From Treponema sp. (GTDB lineage: Bacteria; Spirochaetota; Spirochaetia; Treponematales; Breznakiellaceae), in the NCBI GenBank assembly GCA_031273185.1, contig JAISSG010000140.1, positions 1 to 14,954 on the forward strand: a DNA stretch of 14,954 nucleotides, in the 5' to 3' direction. The translations under genes and the position numbers were made by a program. This document shows, one piece after another, positions 12,966-14,954 of the stretch; position 1 is the first letter of the stretch; the number at the start of each line of letters is the position of its first letter. The notes under the pieces are model-generated. The model was not told the DNA's origin. It did no database searches and worked only from the letters and a program-made list of their open reading frames with translations.

Positions 12966-14114
12966 GTGGCCAGGCATACAAACAATGCGCGAGTTGACGT
13001 TTTTCTCCTTATTGCCGCGATCGTGGCGCTGATCATTGCCGCCTCCAGCCGGTTTTCCAGGCATGCCGTCCAGCCGGGACGCATCGACATTTCCGTCTCG
13101 CAGAGCGGGGAAGCCCTGTTCGGCAAGGACATAATGGACGCGCTTGTCCTGGAATTCGAGGAGCAGAACCCCGCCCTGCGGATACAGATCGCGGGGAACA
13201 GCAACGCGGACATAGTTTTTTTTGAGGACGGCGAGATTAGCGGCCTGCTAGCCGAATCGGCACTGGCCTCGCTCGGGCCCTACGCCAACAGCGAAACCCC
13301 GGAAAAACAGTGGGCGATACCGCTGGTGTCGTTTGTGGACGTTTTCCTCTACAACATTGACATCCTGCAGGCGGCGAACGGCGACCGACCGCCAAAAACC
13401 CGCGCCGACTTTCTTGCCGCCGCGAGGGCCGTCGCTGCGCAGGGGGCCGCCCAGCCCCTGGCGCTGGGACTCAGCCGGGAAGACCCGCTGGCGCTGCGGC
13501 GAGAGTTGTACCCGTGGATATGGGCGGCGGGCGGGGATCTGCGCCAGGAAGGCGTGCGCCAGGATGGCGAGGAAAGTGTTACGCTTTCCAGGGCCGCGAC
13601 CGACGCCATCGCCTTTTTCGGCCAGCTTAACCGCGAGGGCCTCCTGGCGCCGGGGAGCCTCGAGCAAACCAGGGCGCAGAGGCTGGCGGAATTCGCCGGG
13701 GGAAACATCGCCATGATGGCGGCATCGTCACGCGACATTCCCCTGCTACAGCGCAGCGCGCAGGGCGTCAATTTCGGCGTCACGGCGATGCCCCAAACGG
13801 CGCAAGGCAAGAACCGCCTGGGGCTTTCGGGAATATACGCCGGCATTTCCTCCGCCTGCGCCCAGCCTGACGAGGCATGGGCCTTTCTTGCCTTTGTCGC
13901 CGGAAGAAAGCAAGCGCTGGAGGAGGCGCTCGGCGCCGTTCCCGGCAGCTATCCCGGAACCTTCCCCGCCGACTACATCACCGGCGACCCGCTGTACTCA
14001 AAAGCCTGGGACATTTTCGAGGCGGCGGACGTAGTCGAGTACCACCCCGCAGGCCCCCTTGAGGAAGAGACCAGCCGCATCATCCGGGAAAAGCTGGAAG
14101 AGGCGTTTGAGTAG
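12966..14114 (+). CDS. Extracellular solute-binding protein, family 1 type, N-terminally anchored
   Basis: 382 residues. The fold resembles ABC-importer sugar-binding proteins: FEEQNPALRIQIAG (near 58-71), SADIVFFEDGEI-like text, IPLVSFVDVFLYNIDIL (118-134), PKTRADFLAAARAVAAQG, then LYPWIWAAGGDL, FAGGNIAMMAASS and PDEAWAFLAFVAG. All are hallmarks of this family. The N-terminus has one hydrophobic span (about 11-26: VFLLIAAIVALIIAAS) with no lipobox cysteine, so the protein is probably held by an uncleaved signal anchor, or cleaved without lipidation. No permease or ATPase gene adjoins it, so it either borrows a partner from elsewhere or serves as a sensor. The GTG at 12966 is supported by GAGG (12957-12960) 5 nt upstream. 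It is divergent from the TPR gene and followed by degraded DNA. Confidence 0.88.
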   Translation: MARHTNNARVDVFLLIAAIVALIIAASSRFSRHAVQPGRIDISVSQSGEALFGKDIMDALVLEFEEQNPALRIQIAGNSNADIVFFEDGEISGLLAESALASLGPYANSETPEKQWAIPLVSFVDVFLYNIDILQAANGDRPPKTRADFLAAARAVAAQGAAQPLALGLSREDPLALRRELYPWIWAAGGDLRQEGVRQDGEESVTLSRAATDAIAFFGQLNREGLLAPGSLEQTRAQRLAEFAGGNIAMMAASSRDIPLLQRSAQGVNFGVTAMPQTAQGKNRLGLSGIYAGISSACAQPDEAWAFLAFVAGRKQALEEALGAVPGSYPGTFPADYITGDPLYSKAWDIFEAADVVEYHPAGPLEEETSRIIREKLEEAFE

Positions 14115-14130
14115 AAGCGACAGGCGGTTG

Positions 14131-14280
14131 CTACTTGTTGATTTCCCCGTCAAGGTAGCTGGTTCTTTGGCCCCACCATGCCTTGAGCTTTTCTACCTCA
14201 TCATTGTAACCATAGTTGCCCTTCCAATAGTACCAGACCCTGGCGTTCATCTCGGCGGAACTGCGCAGCTTGTCCTGCAT
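14131..14280 (-). pseudogene. C-terminal remnant resembling a CotH-family protein
   Basis: A 49-codon open stretch from ATG 14280 to TAG 14131. It ends in WYYWKGNYGYNDEVEKLKAW, then WGQRTSYLDGEINK, which resembles the end of CotH-like spore coat/kinase proteins (a Trp-x2-Arg-x3-LD close). The CotH N-terminus and catalytic core are missing; upstream in frame, a TAG at 14305-14307 stops it and the base composition changes near 14281. The GC content is lower than its left neighbours and higher than the right. It converges on the solute-binding protein gene 16 bp away. It is likely the leftover of a gene cut by an insertion or deletion; the CotH name is tentative. Confidence 0.45.
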
Positions 14281-14425
14281 CATCAATGGTTTTTTCTTCT
14301 GTTTCTATTTCAATTTCATTCTTTACTTCATCCGTTATAAGTATTCCGCCCATAGCTTCACAATTTCTTTTTATAAGGTCAAGTCCTTTCTCATTGAAAT
14401 TTAGTCGCCATTTCGCATAACTCCA
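14281..14425 (-). pseudogene. AT-rich, startless open fragment (gene remnant)
   Basis: A minus-strand frame stays open from TAA (14426-14428) to TGA (14201-14203) and reads WSYAKWRLNFNEKGLDLIKR, then NCEAMGGILITDEVKNEIEI, with protein-like composition. It has no start codon before an ATG at 14353. An ATG at 14418 in a neighbouring frame (reading M-R-N) would join it with a single-base shift to give MRKWRLNF, so a frameshifted start is possible. It is in another frame from the CotH-like remnant to which it is joined near 14281. The family is not recognised. From 14429 to 14574 I see nothing coding or structured. Confidence 0.35.
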
Positions 14426-14574
14426 TTATAAAAAGAGTGAATAAGCTACCATATATTTTACAGTAACCCATTCACTTGTTCAAGCACCCTACAAGTCAAA
14501 AAACATATCCCCAATTTTCATAGTTGTATGCCGCTATGGCATTATACGCTATCTATGATGTCGTTATGCGTAAT

Positions 14575-14775
14575 GTAACATTAGACGATTTTGGTGTCAG
14601 GCACCATATGCGTTTACTTTAGAGAAAAGAATCAACGAATTACGCGAATAAATACGGAATTCTGAAGAAAATTGGTGTTTATTCGTGGTAATTCGCGTTC
14701 ATTCGTTGATAATAATTCATTAAGTAAACGCATATGGTGTCAGGCACTTTTGCGTTATCCGATGGGAAATGTTAC
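14575..14775. repeat. Palindromic REP/MITE-like element with nested inverted repeats
   Basis: An exact 18-bp inverted repeat (CACCATATGCGTTTACTT, 14602-14619; complement at 14722-14739) encloses a second pair: ATCAACGAAT at 14631-14640 with 14701-14710, and ACGCGAAT at 14642-14649 with 14691-14698. The two unpaired arms between these stems are both 11 nt, so one long hairpin can form. The core is bounded by direct copies of GGTGTCAGGCAC (14593-14604 and 14736-14747). A further pair GTAACATT/AATGTTAC (14575-14582, 14768-14775) may mark the outer edge. No protein frame fits. It looks like a non-autonomous mobile repeat or REP-pair; no transposase is present to prove it. Confidence 0.65.
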
Positions 14776-14777
14776 TA

Positions 14778-14954
14778 TCACCTGTGTACCGCATTTTTTA
14801 ATTCCTCGATAATTTTATTATAAATATTAAAATCCATATTTCCAGAAGTAATCCATGCTCTTTGCTTATTTTTTAAAATCGTTTTGTTTTTATAGTTTTG
14901 CAGTTCTGGTATAGCTTTATACCAAATTTTTTCAGATCTCATTATGATAATTAC
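14778..14954 (-). CDS. C-terminal part of an unidentified AT-rich gene (runs off right edge)
   Basis: A minus-strand frame open from the window end to TGA at 14778-14780, 58 residues. Visible text includes IWYKAIPELQNYKNK and RAWITSGNMDFNIYNKIIEE. Composition is Lys/Asn/Ile-rich at roughly one quarter GC, unlike the GC-rich genes to the left. An ATG at 14942 would give a 54-residue protein but has no ribosome site, so the gene more likely starts beyond 14954. I do not recognise the family. The stop lies 3 bp from the outer arm of the palindromic element. The composition suggests horizontal acquisition. Confidence 0.55.
   Translation of the reverse strand, partial: VIIIMRSEKIWYKAIPELQNYKNKTILKNKQRAWITSGNMDFNIYNKIIEELKNAVHR

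Noticed and set aside
14115..14954. Possible defence, toxin-antitoxin or CRISPR locus in the AT-rich end
   Set aside because: There are no regularly spaced repeats, no paired small genes with intact starts and no recognisable effector domain; the visible frames are remnants or cut by the window edge.

Overview
The window looks like chromosomal DNA from a high-GC (about 60% by eye), anaerobic, flagellated bacterium, most likely a treponeme-like spirochaete. The pointers are a DUF2259-type secreted protein (a family I associate with spirochaetes), a FliS that begins MAYKNALSTYKE as treponemal FliS proteins do, two sigma-28-like promoters, a ferredoxin-dependent 2-oxoacid oxidoreductase, and tandem PocR/AraC regulators. 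This placement comes from family recognition only; no search was run.

Layout. Positions 1-467 (minus) hold the first 155 residues of a MetN-type ABC ATPase that runs off the left edge. At 648-1481 (minus) is an unknown multi-spanning membrane protein. It is divergent from a secreted DUF2259 protein at 1574-2275, which has a sigma-28-like promoter with a perfect GCCGATAA box. At 2308-2991 (minus) is a NarL/LuxR-type response regulator whose receiver lacks the usual acidic pair. An AT-rich divergent promoter region (2992-3157) carries a perfect 18-bp CRP/FNR-type palindrome, centred about 41.5 bp upstream of the start site predicted from an extended -10 box. It precedes a four-gene operon (3158-5778) for delta, alpha, beta and gamma subunits of a 2-oxoacid:ferredoxin oxidoreductase of the VOR/KOR type.

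A second sigma-28-like promoter (5909-5935) starts a tightly packed run: fliS (TTG start), a FlgN-like chaperone, pyrE and an RluA-type pseudouridine synthase (5968-8314). Two adjacent paralogous PocR-AraC regulators follow (8421-11037), sharing a CxxC...CxxxH...C pattern in the sensor domain. Converging on them is a large protein with a jelly-roll-like N-terminus, TPRs and a lysine-rich tail (11041-12924, minus). Only 41 bp separate it from a divergent, membrane-anchored extracellular solute-binding protein (12966-14114), and that gap holds a tandem 11-bp repeat.

The right end (14131-14954) is degraded and much richer in A+T: a short C-terminal remnant that resembles CotH-family proteins, an open but startless fragment, a palindromic repeat element of about 150-200 bp with GGTGTCAGGCAC at both ends, and the tail of an unidentified AT-rich gene leaving the window. 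No tRNA, rRNA, CRISPR array, transposase or complete defence system was seen.

How it fits together: redox-coupled keto-acid metabolism probably answers to an oxygen, redox or cAMP-type regulator, flagellar chaperones and the DUF2259 protein probably answer to FliA, and the right end is a site of insertion and decay. I see no single clear new system. The most distinctive items are the paired Cys/His PocR regulators, the atypical receiver, the FliA-type promoter on the DUF2259 gene, and the terminal palindromic element.
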